Source: Bradyrhizobium sp. AUGA SZCCT0283 (GTDB lineage Bacteria > Pseudomonadota > Alphaproteobacteria > Rhizobiales > Xanthobacteraceae). Taken from it: a stretch of 64,000 bases of DNA. Under the pieces are notes generated by a model. That model saw only the letters and a list, made by a program, of their open reading frames with translations, searched no databases and was not told where the DNA came from. Positions 45,112 to 52,521 of this stretch are shown in pieces. The stretch covers positions 62,001 through 126,000 of the forward strand of contig NZ_JAFCLU010000020.1 in NCBI RefSeq assembly GCF_018130385.1. Reading direction: 5' to 3'. Made by a program: the position numbers and the translations under genes. Within the stretch, counting starts at the first letter, position 1. Each line of letters opens with the position of its first letter.

Positions 45112-45735
45112 ATGAAAATGGCCCCCTTCTTGCGCACTGCCGGACCCGCGGTCGTGGTGCTGATCTCAGCAGCCGCCAGTCCGGTATCGTGGGCGAACGC
45201 CCAAACATTCGGCAGCACCTACACGTCAACGGCCCCAAAGGACTGCCGCGTCACCAGCGCCAACAACAGCGTCGATGATTCCACCGTCAGGATCTGCCCC
45301 GGCAAATCGAACCTCGTGGTGGTGATCAGCGAAGACGATCTGCGCGAGGCCGTCTCGGTCGGCCGTAACCGCGCGCAAGCCGCCAGGGAGCCGGCCGCGC
45401 AGTCGTGGTTCGGGCCGTTCAATTCGACCGCCCATACCGTTGAGTGGCGGGCTGTGGACGGCAAGCCGTTCGCCATCATCCAGCGCTGGCTGATCGCCGA
45501 TAATGCCGATCCCGACAAGAATGGCCGCCCGACCGCCAAACCGATGCTGGCGGTGACGCGGCTGCCGCCGGGCCCGGTCTGCCACGTCGCCTATATCGAC
45601 GGCCAGGCCAACCGCAATGCCAACGAGCTTGCGCGCCAGGCGGCGGACGAATTCGCGCGTGATTTCAAGTGCGGGAAGGACGAAGTGAAAGTGGTCGGCG
45701 AAAAGGGTGCGGCCGTGGGCCTTGCGAAGCGCTGA
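45112..45735 (+). CDS. exported protein, invasion-associated-like or hypothetical
   Basis: This encodes 207 aa. The ATG at 45112 begins a signal peptide (MKMAPFLRTAGPAVVVLISA, cleaved near SWANA). The mature protein has four Cys (DCRVTS, RICPGK, GPVCHVA, DFKCGK) and a beta-rich body (SWFGPFNSTAHTVEWRAVDG, then FAIIQRWLIADNADPDKNGR). I do not recognise a characterised family. Upstream starts at 45064 and 45079 add only non-signal residues. It is divergent from the SET gene, 160 bp away. Confidence 0.8.
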   Translation: MKMAPFLRTAGPAVVVLISAAASPVSWANAQTFGSTYTSTAPKDCRVTSANNSVDDSTVRICPGKSNLVVVISEDDLREAVSVGRNRAQAAREPAAQSWFGPFNSTAHTVEWRAVDGKPFAIIQRWLIADNADPDKNGRPTAKPMLAVTRLPPGPVCHVAYIDGQANRNANELARQAADEFARDFKCGKDEVKVVGEKGAAVGLAKR

Positions 45736-45846
45736 GGAAGCCGGTTACCCGGCGTGTTTTCGCCGCATTAACGTCAAAGCTTCAAGCTTGAGTGCTTAAA
45801 CCTTGTCAAATCATGATATTTCACAGCGGCGTCACGCGGGGCAGCA

Positions 45847-46185
45847 ATGCAAATGAAACTTCTGGCTCTCCTCATCGCCGGCACGGCCCTCACCGGCTGC
45901 TGCGCCTCCGGCACTGGCTGCTCGACAACGACGACGCCAGGTACGCCGATTGCCTGGGATGGGTTGGGAGAACCGCCGACGGCAAATGACGCGCCGGGCG
46001 AGGAAAAGCGGCCGGCAAAGCGAAGAACAGCCCGCAATCGCGAGATCATTCTCGGCCCGTTGAATGACGCCCCGGCCCAGGCGGACGCCAAAGCGCGGTA
46101 TGACGAGTGGACGCGGCAGCCCAACGAAGACGTCGAGGCCGACGCACGGCTCGCACGGCAAACCAAGATTTGCAGGGGTTGCTAA
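45847..46185 (+). CDS. small lipoprotein, function unknown
   Basis: This encodes 112 aa. A short hydrophobic signal ends in a lipobox-like ALTGCC (Cys at 18/19), followed by a Thr-rich linker (SGTGCSTTTTPGTP) and a charged helical body (ADAKARYDEWTRQPNEDVEA). It ends in a Cys (CRGC). No family recognised. Confidence 0.7.
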   Translation: MQMKLLALLIAGTALTGCCASGTGCSTTTTPGTPIAWDGLGEPPTANDAPGEEKRPAKRRTARNREIILGPLNDAPAQADAKARYDEWTRQPNEDVEADARLARQTKICRGC

Positions 46186-46257
46186 GCGGCTCACCACCCG
46201 CGCCGTTCGCCGCGCAGATCCATCCCGACGCCAACAAGCTCCCGCAAAGCCGCCGCC

Positions 46258-46992
46258 CTACCCCACCGACGGTCGAGGCACCGTCGAACGCAGCATCGCA
46301 TCCAGGAGCTGATCGACCCCGGTGCCTTCGGGCAGCCGGTGCAGGATGTCCTTCAGCCGCCCGTCGAGCAACAGCATCGTGAAGCCGTGCACCAGCGACC
46401 ACGCGCGGGCAATCGCGGCGGCCTGGTCGAGCGAGAGCGTCTCCAGCGCCTCGCCGGTAAGTTTCTCGTTACGGCCGGCTCCGATCGCGCTCGCCAATCC
46501 TTCGAAGGAGGCGGTCGCCGCCTCGTGCAGCGAGGGCCGCGTCATGTCGAGCCGCTCGGTGCGGAACATCAGCCCGTACATGCCGGGACGCGCCTGCGCA
46601 TAGGCGACATAGGCCTTGGCGCGCGCCAGCGCCTTCATCAGCGGGTGGGTTTCGGTCTTGCCAGCCGCCACCATGGCCGCGTTGAAGCGCCGAAAGCCGA
46701 TCGCGGCGAGTTCGCTCAGGAGCCCGGTGAGATCGCCGAAATGATGGGTCGGCGCGGCATGCGATACCCCCGCCTCGCGCGCCACCGCCCTCAGCGTCAG
46801 GCCCGACAGCCCATCGCGCTCCAGCACCCGCTCGGCGGCGGCGAGCAAGGCGTCGTGCAGATCGCCATGATGATAAGGGGTCTCGCCGGCTGGACGGCGA
46901 CGCCGGCCTGCCGGCCTTTCCGCTACGGGCTTCGCCGGCCTGCGCCTTGCGGCGGGGCGGATCGTTCTGGTTTCTCGCGATGTTCTTGCCAT
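46258..46992 (-). CDS. TetR-family repressor
   Basis: This encodes 244 aa from the ATG at 46992, which has AAGGAG at ideal spacing. An Arg/Pro-rich leader (about 40 residues) precedes the HTH: YHHGDLHDALLAAAERVLER, then LSGLTLRAVAREAGVSHAAP and THHFGDLTGLLSELAAIGFR. The C-terminal TetR_C domain (residues about 115-235) will bind an unknown ligand. Operator-like palindromes begin 20 bp upstream of the ATG (47012-47030) and 72 bp upstream (47064-47086), implying autoregulation plus control of the divergent carotenoid oxygenase gene. Confidence 0.9.
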   Translation of the reverse strand: MARTSRETRTIRPAARRRPAKPVAERPAGRRRRPAGETPYHHGDLHDALLAAAERVLERDGLSGLTLRAVAREAGVSHAAPTHHFGDLTGLLSELAAIGFRRFNAAMVAAGKTETHPLMKALARAKAYVAYAQARPGMYGLMFRTERLDMTRPSLHEAATASFEGLASAIGAGRNEKLTGEALETLSLDQAAAIARAWSLVHGFTMLLLDGRLKDILHRLPEGTGVDQLLDAMLRSTVPRPSVG

Positions 46993-47011
46993 ACGACTCC
47001 TTATAGCCGCA

Positions 47012-47030
47012 ATTTTTACACTGTAAAGAT
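47012..47030. promoter_or_regulatory. TetR-type operator O1 (tetR / carotenoid oxygenase)
   Basis: ATTTTTAC-ACT-GTAAAGAT, an 8-3-8 palindrome with one mismatched pair. It lies 20 bp from the tetR ATG and 5 bp upstream of a TTGACG -35 box (47036-47041) facing the carotenoid oxygenase gene. It matches the copy at 49109-49127. Confidence 0.75.
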
Positions 47031-47063
47031 TTTGCTTGACGCCCGGCCGCAACATCCCTACTG

Positions 47064-47086
47064 ATATCTTTACGATGTAAAGATAT
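47064..47086. promoter_or_regulatory. TetR-type operator O2 at the carotenoid oxygenase promoter
   Basis: ATATCTTTAC-GAT-GTAAAGATAT is a perfect 10-3-10 palindrome. It overlaps the predicted transcription start of a promoter TTGACG (47036-47041)-N17-TACTGA (47059-47064). The core ATCTTTACGATGTAAAGAT recurs exactly at 49162-49180. Confidence 0.85.
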
Positions 47087-47105
47087 ATACCAGAGGAAAC
47101 GTGAG

Positions 47106-48509
47106 ATGCTCGACCAGGTGAAGACCGAGGCGGCCCGAACCAATCTGGCGCCGATCCCGATGGAATGCGACGCGCCGCATCTCAAGGTGACCGGCGAATT
47201 GCCGCGCGAGCTCAACGGCACGCTTTATCGCAACGGCCCCAACCCGCAATTCGATGCCCCCGGCGCGCACTGGTTCGTCGGCGACGGCATGCTGCACGCC
47301 TTCCATCTGGAGAACGGTCGCGCCAGCTACCGCAACCGCTGGGTCCGCACCCCGAAATGGCTGGCCGAGCACGACGCCGGCCGCGCGCTGTTCGGCGGCT
47401 TCGGCCGCAAGCTGCCGGGTGCGCCGGCCGGAATCACTGACGACGGCGGTGTCGCCAACACCAACATCATCTTCCATGGCGGAAAGCTGCTGGCGCTGGA
47501 GGAAGGCCATCTGCCGACCGAGATCGAGCCCGGCACACTCAACCGTCTCGGCTATTGCGACTACAACGGCGCCATCAAGGGCCCCTTCACCGCGCATCCC
47601 AAGATCGACCCCGTGACCGGCGAGATGGTGTTCTTCGGCTATAACGCCGCGGGCCCCCTGACCCCCGCCCTCTCCTTCGGATCCGTCAACGCCCAAGGCG
47701 TGGTGACGCGGTTCGATCGTTTCGAATCCCCCTATGCCAGCATGGTCCACGACTTCATCGTCACCGAAAATCACCTGCTGTTTCCGATCCTGCCCATCAC
47801 CGGCAGCATGGAGCGCGCAATGCGCGGCAAGCCGCCTTACGCCTGGGAGCCGGAGAAAGGCGCTTACGTCGGCGTCATGAAGCGCAACGGTTCGGCAAAG
47901 GATCTGGTTTGGTTCCGCGCCGAGAGCTGCTACGTCTTCCACGTCATGAATGCGTGGGAAGAAGGCAACCGCATCATTGCCGACGTGATGCAGTTCGAGG
48001 AAGCGCCGCTATTCCCCCATCCCGACGGTTCAAAGACCGATCCGCAGAAATCACGCGCGCGGTACTGCCGCTGGACTTTCGACCTCGCAGGCAATACCGA
48101 CCGCTTCACGCAAACCTATCTCGACGATCTGACCGGCGAATTCCCGCGCATCGACGACCGCCGCGCGGGACAGGCGAACAGCCATGGCTGGTACGCCTGC
48201 GCCAACCCTGATTTGCCGATGTTCGGCGCGCTGTCGGGCATCGTGCATGTCGACGGCAAGGGCAAGCGGCTCGGCCATTATCTGCTGCCCGCCGGCGACA
48301 CGATTTCCGAGCCGGTGTTTGTCGAACGCAGCAGTGAGGCAAGCGAGGGCGATGGCTGGCTGCTATCAGCGGTCTGGCGCGCGCAGGAGAATCGCAGCGA
48401 TCTTGCGGTGTTCAACGCCCAGGATGTCGAATCAGGTCCCGTCGCGCTGGTGCATCTCGGCCATCGCATGCCCGACGGTTTCCACGGCAACTGGGTCGGC
48501 CCGGCGTAA
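47106..48509 (+). CDS. carotenoid oxygenase (RPE65/lignostilbene dioxygenase family)
   Basis: This encodes 467 aa, normal for the family, an Fe(II) enzyme that cleaves C=C bonds in carotenoids or stilbenes. The four iron-binding His can be placed: H164 (PFTAHPKIDP), H215 (SMVHDFIVT), H279 (CYVFHVMNAWE) and H460 (DGFHGNW). The N-terminus GTLYRNGPNPQFD and GDGMLHAFHLENG are hallmarks. A signal peptide is not evident. AGAGGAAAC lies just upstream of the ATG, and the gene is driven by the TetR-operator promoter. Confidence 0.95.
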   Translation: MLDQVKTEAARTNLAPIPMECDAPHLKVTGELPRELNGTLYRNGPNPQFDAPGAHWFVGDGMLHAFHLENGRASYRNRWVRTPKWLAEHDAGRALFGGFGRKLPGAPAGITDDGGVANTNIIFHGGKLLALEEGHLPTEIEPGTLNRLGYCDYNGAIKGPFTAHPKIDPVTGEMVFFGYNAAGPLTPALSFGSVNAQGVVTRFDRFESPYASMVHDFIVTENHLLFPILPITGSMERAMRGKPPYAWEPEKGAYVGVMKRNGSAKDLVWFRAESCYVFHVMNAWEEGNRIIADVMQFEEAPLFPHPDGSKTDPQKSRARYCRWTFDLAGNTDRFTQTYLDDLTGEFPRIDDRRAGQANSHGWYACANPDLPMFGALSGIVHVDGKGKRLGHYLLPAGDTISEPVFVERSSEASEGDGWLLSAVWRAQENRSDLAVFNAQDVESGPVALVHLGHRMPDGFHGNWVGPA

Positions 48510-48516
48510 GGCGTTC

Positions 48517-48616
48517 AACTCTGTCATTCTCCGATGTGCAATTGCACATCATAGGCAGCCCGGCGGGCTGAGCCCGGAATCCATCTCCGTCAAGGATTCC
48601 GGGCGCCCCGGAATGA
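48517..48616. repeat. interspersed palindromic repeat
   Basis: Contains TGTGCAATTGCACA (perfect palindrome near 48535) and facing blocks CCCGGAATCCATCTC and GGATTCCGGGCG. It fills most of the gap between the carotenoid oxygenase and MAPEG genes. Confidence 0.7.
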
Positions 48617-48649
48617 CGGCATCAATAGACAGCCCCGGAGGAGACACCC

Positions 48650-49048
48650 GTGCACCTGCCCTCGATCACATCAGCCTATCTCGCCCTTCTCGCCCTGCTC
48701 TATACCGTGCTCGCCGTTCAAGTCGGGCGGCTGCGCCAGCGCGACCGGGCAGCTTTCGGCGACAATGGAAGCCAACAACTGCGCAGCGCGATCCGCGCGC
48801 ATGCCAACTTCATCGAATACGTCCCGATCATCACGCTGATGGTGGCGATGCTGGAAATGTCCGGCCTGGCGGCGATGTGGGTCCATCTGTTGATGGGCGC
48901 GTTATTGGTCTCGCGGCTGCTGCACCCGCTCGGCATGTACGCTGCGCCCAATACGCTGCAATTCCGCATCGGCCGGGTCGGCGGCATCACGGTCACGTTT
49001 GTTTTACTGCTCGCCTGCGCCCTCACGATCCTGGCGCGCGTCATATAG
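48650..49048 (+). CDS. MAPEG-family membrane protein
   Basis: This encodes 132 aa from a GTG at 48650 (GGAGGAGA nearby upstream). Four helices (about 8-28, 62-82, 80-95, 108-130). The signature AIRAHANFIEYVPIITLMVA, with R-x-H-x-N-x-x-E, is typical of MAPEG glutathione-related membrane enzymes. It is the second gene after the TetR-controlled promoter and probably cotranscribed with the carotenoid oxygenase. Confidence 0.9.
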   Translation: MHLPSITSAYLALLALLYTVLAVQVGRLRQRDRAAFGDNGSQQLRSAIRAHANFIEYVPIITLMVAMLEMSGLAAMWVHLLMGALLVSRLLHPLGMYAAPNTLQFRIGRVGGITVTFVLLLACALTILARVI

Positions 49049-49108
49049 GGCCGCCCAATCTATCCGCAACTCATTGCAAATACGTTTATTTTATCGCCCT
49101 CGGATCTA

Positions 49109-49127
49109 ATTTTGACACTGTAAAGAT
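49109..49127. promoter_or_regulatory. TetR-type operator O1 copy (second promoter)
   Basis: ATTTTGAC-ACT-GTAAAGAT; same 8-3-8 shape and same central ACT as the site at 47012-47030. It is followed 5 bp later by TTGACG (49133-49138). Confidence 0.7.
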
Positions 49128-49161
49128 TTTTCTTGACGACCCTCAGGGCTACGCCTAGTGT

Positions 49162-49180
49162 ATCTTTACGATGTAAAGAT
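49162..49180. promoter_or_regulatory. TetR-type operator O2 copy (second promoter)
   Basis: ATCTTTAC-GAT-GTAAAGAT, a perfect palindrome and exact copy of the core at 47066-47084. It directly follows a -10 candidate (TAGTGT, 49156-49161) spaced 17 nt from TTGACG. Confidence 0.85.
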
Positions 49181-49199
49181 TAGCTTCCGAGAAGCCGCC

Positions 49200-49778
49200 A
49201 TGACCGTTTTCCTTATCCTCGCCCCCTTCGGTTCGTTCGCCCTGCTGATGCTGGTGACCTCGGCCGAGATCAGCCTGTTCGCATCGGCGGCGGTCTGCCT
49301 TGCCGTCATCGGCATAGACGTCTATCGCGGCCGTTCGATCAAGATGCTCGGCGCAGGCTGCGTCATCGTGTTCGCCGGACTGGGCGCCTACATCTGGCTG
49401 GTCGATCCGAACCTGAGCCATTCGGCCGTCAAGCTGATGGTCGATATCGGCGTACTCGCAATCTCGCTGGCATCGCTCATCATCCGCAAGCCGTTCATTC
49501 TGCAATATGCGCTTGAGAAGGTCGATGCCGAGACGGCCAAGCAGCCCGGCTTCAAGAAGGCGATCTATCTCATCACCTGGGCGTGGACCGGCGCCTTCGT
49601 CCTGATGATCGCCGGCAACCTGCTGACGATCTATGTGCCGGGCCTGCCGATCTGGTCCGGACTCGTGATCGCCTTCGCCGCCCGCAACGGTGCCGCCTTC
49701 TTCACGACATGGTATCCACAATATCGCAAGGCGAAGTATGGTGCCGCGCCGGCGAACGCCCTCCCCGGCACCCACTAA
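49200..49778 (+). CDS. multi-pass membrane protein, function unknown
   Basis: This encodes 192 aa from the ATG at 49200; the ORF opens upstream inside the operator, which I reject. Five to six helices: FLILAPFGSFALLMLVTSAE, LFASAAVCLAVIGIDVYRG, MLGAGCVIVFAGLGAYIWLV, VKLMVDIGVLAISLASLIIR and YLITWAWTGAFVLMIAGNLL, plus a last one at IWSGLVIAFAARNGAAFFTT. It resembles the septation-protein-A-like family in outline. It is the first gene of the second TetR promoter and is followed 44 bp later by a related membrane protein. Confidence 0.8.
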   Translation: MTVFLILAPFGSFALLMLVTSAEISLFASAAVCLAVIGIDVYRGRSIKMLGAGCVIVFAGLGAYIWLVDPNLSHSAVKLMVDIGVLAISLASLIIRKPFILQYALEKVDAETAKQPGFKKAIYLITWAWTGAFVLMIAGNLLTIYVPGLPIWSGLVIAFAARNGAAFFTTWYPQYRKAKYGAAPANALPGTH

Positions 49779-49822
49779 GTTACCTTTCGACCCGCAACAA
49801 CCATCCAGCAGAAAGCAAGCCG

Positions 49823-50380
49823 ATGAAGGACGTATTCGCCAGACTGGGCGCCGATTTTTTCTCCACCATCCTGTTCATCGCGATCTATCTCACCACCGAC
49901 AACGTGCTGCTGGCGACCGGCGTGGCGATCGCCGGTGCCATCGCGCAGGTGATCTACTCGCGCGTCAAGGGCAAGGAGCTCGGCTACATGACCTGGGCGA
50001 GCCTGGCGCTGGTCATCGTGCTCGGCAGTGCGACGCTGCTCACCCACGACCCGCGCTTCGTGCTGGCAAAACCCGCGATCGGGCATTTCGCGATCGGCGT
50101 CATCATGCTCAAGCGCGGATGGATGTTGCGCTATATGCCGGCGATCGTGACACAGACCATCCCCGAATACGTCACCTTCGCGGGCTATGCCTGGGCCGGA
50201 CTGTGTTTCGTGCTCGCCGCCGGCACCATCGGTGTCGCTGCCACCGGCGACATGAAGCTGTGGACGTTCTACGTGACCGTCGTCCTGGTCGGCGCCAAGA
50301 TTGCCGCCTTCGCAATTCAATACGTCGCGTTTCGTGTTTTGGTCGGCAGCCGGCTCCGCGCTGCCGCCCAGCGCGCCTGA
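49823..50380 (+). CDS. YciB/septation-protein-A-like membrane protein
   Basis: This encodes 185 aa. Helices at about 8-26, 30-46, 54-72, 90-100, 120-140 and 150-172. The blocks SRVKGKELGYMTWASLALVI and HDPRFVLAKPAIGHFAIGVI resemble intracellular septation protein A (YciB), a membrane protein linked to envelope synthesis. The assignment is tentative because YciB is also a housekeeping gene elsewhere. It shares the TetR-operator promoter with the preceding gene. Confidence 0.75.
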   Translation: MKDVFARLGADFFSTILFIAIYLTTDNVLLATGVAIAGAIAQVIYSRVKGKELGYMTWASLALVIVLGSATLLTHDPRFVLAKPAIGHFAIGVIMLKRGWMLRYMPAIVTQTIPEYVTFAGYAWAGLCFVLAAGTIGVAATGDMKLWTFYVTVVLVGAKIAAFAIQYVAFRVLVGSRLRAAAQRA

Positions 50381-50507
50381 AAATACCCGTCAAAAGGACG
50401 CTTGAGACGGTTGGGCTTGTATGGCGAGATGGGCTATACCGCCGATCGAGTTTGGCGGATCTCGCAAGCCATTCCGGTTTGCCGGGAAGAAATGTCGGGA
50501 GACAAAG

Positions 50508-50804
50508 ATGGCCGTGGACGGAAACTGGAACATTACCCTCAGCACGCCGATGGGCGAACGCAAGACGACGCTTTCGTTGAATAGCGCGGGCGGCACGCTG
50601 ACGGGCACGCAGGGCGCCGACGGCAATTCCGGCGAAATTTTTGACGGCACCGTCAACGGCGACGACGTCGCCTGGAAAATCTCCATCACCAACCCGATGC
50701 CGCTCACGCTCGCCTTCTCCGGCAAAGTCTCCGGCGACAGCATGTCCGGCGAAGCGGGCATCGGCCCGATGGGCAGCTTCCCCTTCACGGGATCGCGGGC
50801 GTAA
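50508..50804 (+). CDS. small beta-rich protein, function unknown
   Basis: This encodes 98 aa from the ATG at 50508 (GGGAG about 10 nt upstream). Pattern: MAVDGNWNITLSTPMGERKT, then LSLNSAGGTLTGTQGADGNS, then FDGTVNGDDVAWKISITNPM and LAFSGKVSGDSMSGEAGIGP. Regular strands with Gly turns suggest a lipocalin-like or half-barrel fold. No signal peptide or Cys. Longer upstream frames are rejected. Confidence 0.75.
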   Translation: MAVDGNWNITLSTPMGERKTTLSLNSAGGTLTGTQGADGNSGEIFDGTVNGDDVAWKISITNPMPLTLAFSGKVSGDSMSGEAGIGPMGSFPFTGSRA

Positions 50805-50848
50805 CCCCAATGGCGAGGAGGCCGCAACGCCTTCTCGTTCTCTCATCC

Positions 50849-51817
50849 ATGCGCAAGCTGGTTCTGTTTTCGATCGCCGCCCTCGTCTCGCTGGCGGGTG
50901 CGGCGATCGCGCAAGCGCCGGAGCCTGAACCGGCGTGGCGCAGAAGTGCGCTCGCCTTCGTACCGGCCGGCTATATCGGGGGCGATGCCTATCGCACCGA
51001 TGAAGCCGCGATGACCGGCTATCTCGCCGTCTATCCGGCGAATGCGAGTGATCCAAAATCTCCGGCAAGCGTATTCGCACCGCGACAGGCGCTTGTCGTC
51101 AAGCTGACACGAGGCGACGGCGGCCTGCGCGCCGCAGCGGCAGAATTGCAACCGCGTGTCGATCCAATCCGCGGCAATCGCGACACCACGATGACCGACC
51201 CGGATGGCGAGGAACGCCAATTCGAAAAAATGGACGCAGAACTCGCGGCCGATCGCGCGAAACTCCCCGAGGGTACCGAACCCTGCAGTCTCCGCGCCTG
51301 GTCTTGGGATCGTGACCCCAAGGGTCTTAACGTGCGCGCCGAACCATCGGTGAAGGCGCGCGTGCTCGGCACGCTGCCGCCACCCTACCGGCTCAAGATG
51401 GGCGGCAGCGAGAACACGCCGGAAGGCGGCTGGCTGACCGAATTTCGCATCATCGGCTTCAAGGACGGCTGGTTCCTGATCGAGGGCGCGACCCCGCCGG
51501 GCAAGGAATATGAGGACGAAAAGAAATATCCGCGCAACGCGCCAAAGCCCTATTCGGGGCGCGGCTGGGTCGCGGCCAACAAGGTCGGCGCGAACTATGC
51601 CAATGGCGCCACCCGCATGGGCGGACTATTCCAGGCACCCTTTGCCGATGCGAAATGGACGCCCGCGCAGCGCAAGCTCGGCGGCACGCTCGACACCGAC
51701 GGCGGCCCGAAACGCCTGCTCGCCTGCAGCGGCCATTGGGGTCTGGTGGAAAGCCATGACGGCGTACGCGGCTGGTGGCGAAGCCTGTGCTCCAACCAGG
51801 TGACAAATTGTAGCTGA
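50849..51817 (+). CDS. exported SH3-domain protein
   Basis: This encodes 322 aa from the ATG at 50849, where a signal peptide starts (MRKLVLFSIAALVSLAGAAI, cleaved near AQA). An ATG at 50810 would give 335 aa with a blocked signal. After a domain of unknown type, an SH3_3-like domain follows from about residue 145 (DRDPKGLNVRAEPSVKARVL, then LTEFRIIGFKDGWFLIEGAT, and SGRGWVAANKVGANYANGAT). Such domains bind peptidoglycan or proteins in the periplasm. Several Cys at the C-terminus (LLACSGHWG, SLCSNQVTNCS). Confidence 0.8.
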   Translation: MRKLVLFSIAALVSLAGAAIAQAPEPEPAWRRSALAFVPAGYIGGDAYRTDEAAMTGYLAVYPANASDPKSPASVFAPRQALVVKLTRGDGGLRAAAAELQPRVDPIRGNRDTTMTDPDGEERQFEKMDAELAADRAKLPEGTEPCSLRAWSWDRDPKGLNVRAEPSVKARVLGTLPPPYRLKMGGSENTPEGGWLTEFRIIGFKDGWFLIEGATPPGKEYEDEKKYPRNAPKPYSGRGWVAANKVGANYANGATRMGGLFQAPFADAKWTPAQRKLGGTLDTDGGPKRLLACSGHWGLVESHDGVRGWWRSLCSNQVTNCS

Positions 51818-51852
51818 TGTGGTGGTCGCCCGCACGGGGCTAACGAACGCCG

Positions 51853-52521
51853 CTAGAACCAAATCTGCATCGGCAGCCCGTACTTGTCTGGCGGTGGTAA
51901 TCCGACGCTGCCTACAGGTTCGTGCGCGGCAATCGCCACGGCACACGCGTCCAGGACGTCGTCACGTTTTGCACCGGTCCCGATCCGCATTTTGGTGAGC
52001 CATTGATCGATATCGCGAAATCCGCTTCGCTTGAGCAACGTCCGGCGAAGGAAATCTCCTTCCTCGGACTTCTTCGACGGCAAGGGCCTGTTTGCGTTCA
52101 ACCGTAGAAAGACCAGCTCCGGATGAACCTCGCGGACGTCCAGCGAGCGATGCGCACGCAGGAACGCGTCAACCTGCATGATCTTGGGACCGAGATGCCA
52201 AAGCTGGCGTGAGACGCGCTTTTGGCCGCGTTGCTCGCATTCCTTGTTCGCTTCATCGGGATCTCTGAAGTCTTGCCAAATCCAGCGCCGCGCGCCCGTG
52301 AAAACGCGCGAGGTGTGCGGTCGTAACTTGTCGCGGGCAAGGAGGTCGCAGGCCCGCTCGCCGTCATCGGTCATGCCGATGGGGATATCGATCGCAGCGC
52401 GATCAAAGCCGACCGACAGCGCCTCGGCTATGTCGCGACAGAAGCTGATCCTGTTGAGGTGGCCGTCTAGAAGTACGACGACCCAGCCCTTGCTGAACCC
52501 GTCGAGGCCGAGCGCCCTCAC
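51853..52521 (-). CDS. DUF429-family protein (predicted RNase H-fold)
   Basis: This encodes 222 aa. MRALGLDGFSKGWVVVLLDG at the start (first Asp of an RNase H-like fold), DRAAIDIPIGMTDDGERACD (second acidic strand) and AKRDDVLDACAVAIAAHEPV (Asp-Asp near the C-terminus) are the characteristic blocks of DUF429, suspected nucleases of unknown substrate. The ATG overlaps the stop of fumarase by 4 bp (ATGA), so it is expressed with it. Confidence 0.85.
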   Translation of the reverse strand: MRALGLDGFSKGWVVVLLDGHLNRISFCRDIAEALSVGFDRAAIDIPIGMTDDGERACDLLARDKLRPHTSRVFTGARRWIWQDFRDPDEANKECEQRGQKRVSRQLWHLGPKIMQVDAFLRAHRSLDVREVHPELVFLRLNANRPLPSKKSEEGDFLRRTLLKRSGFRDIDQWLTKMRIGTGAKRDDVLDACAVAIAAHEPVGSVGLPPPDKYGLPMQIWF

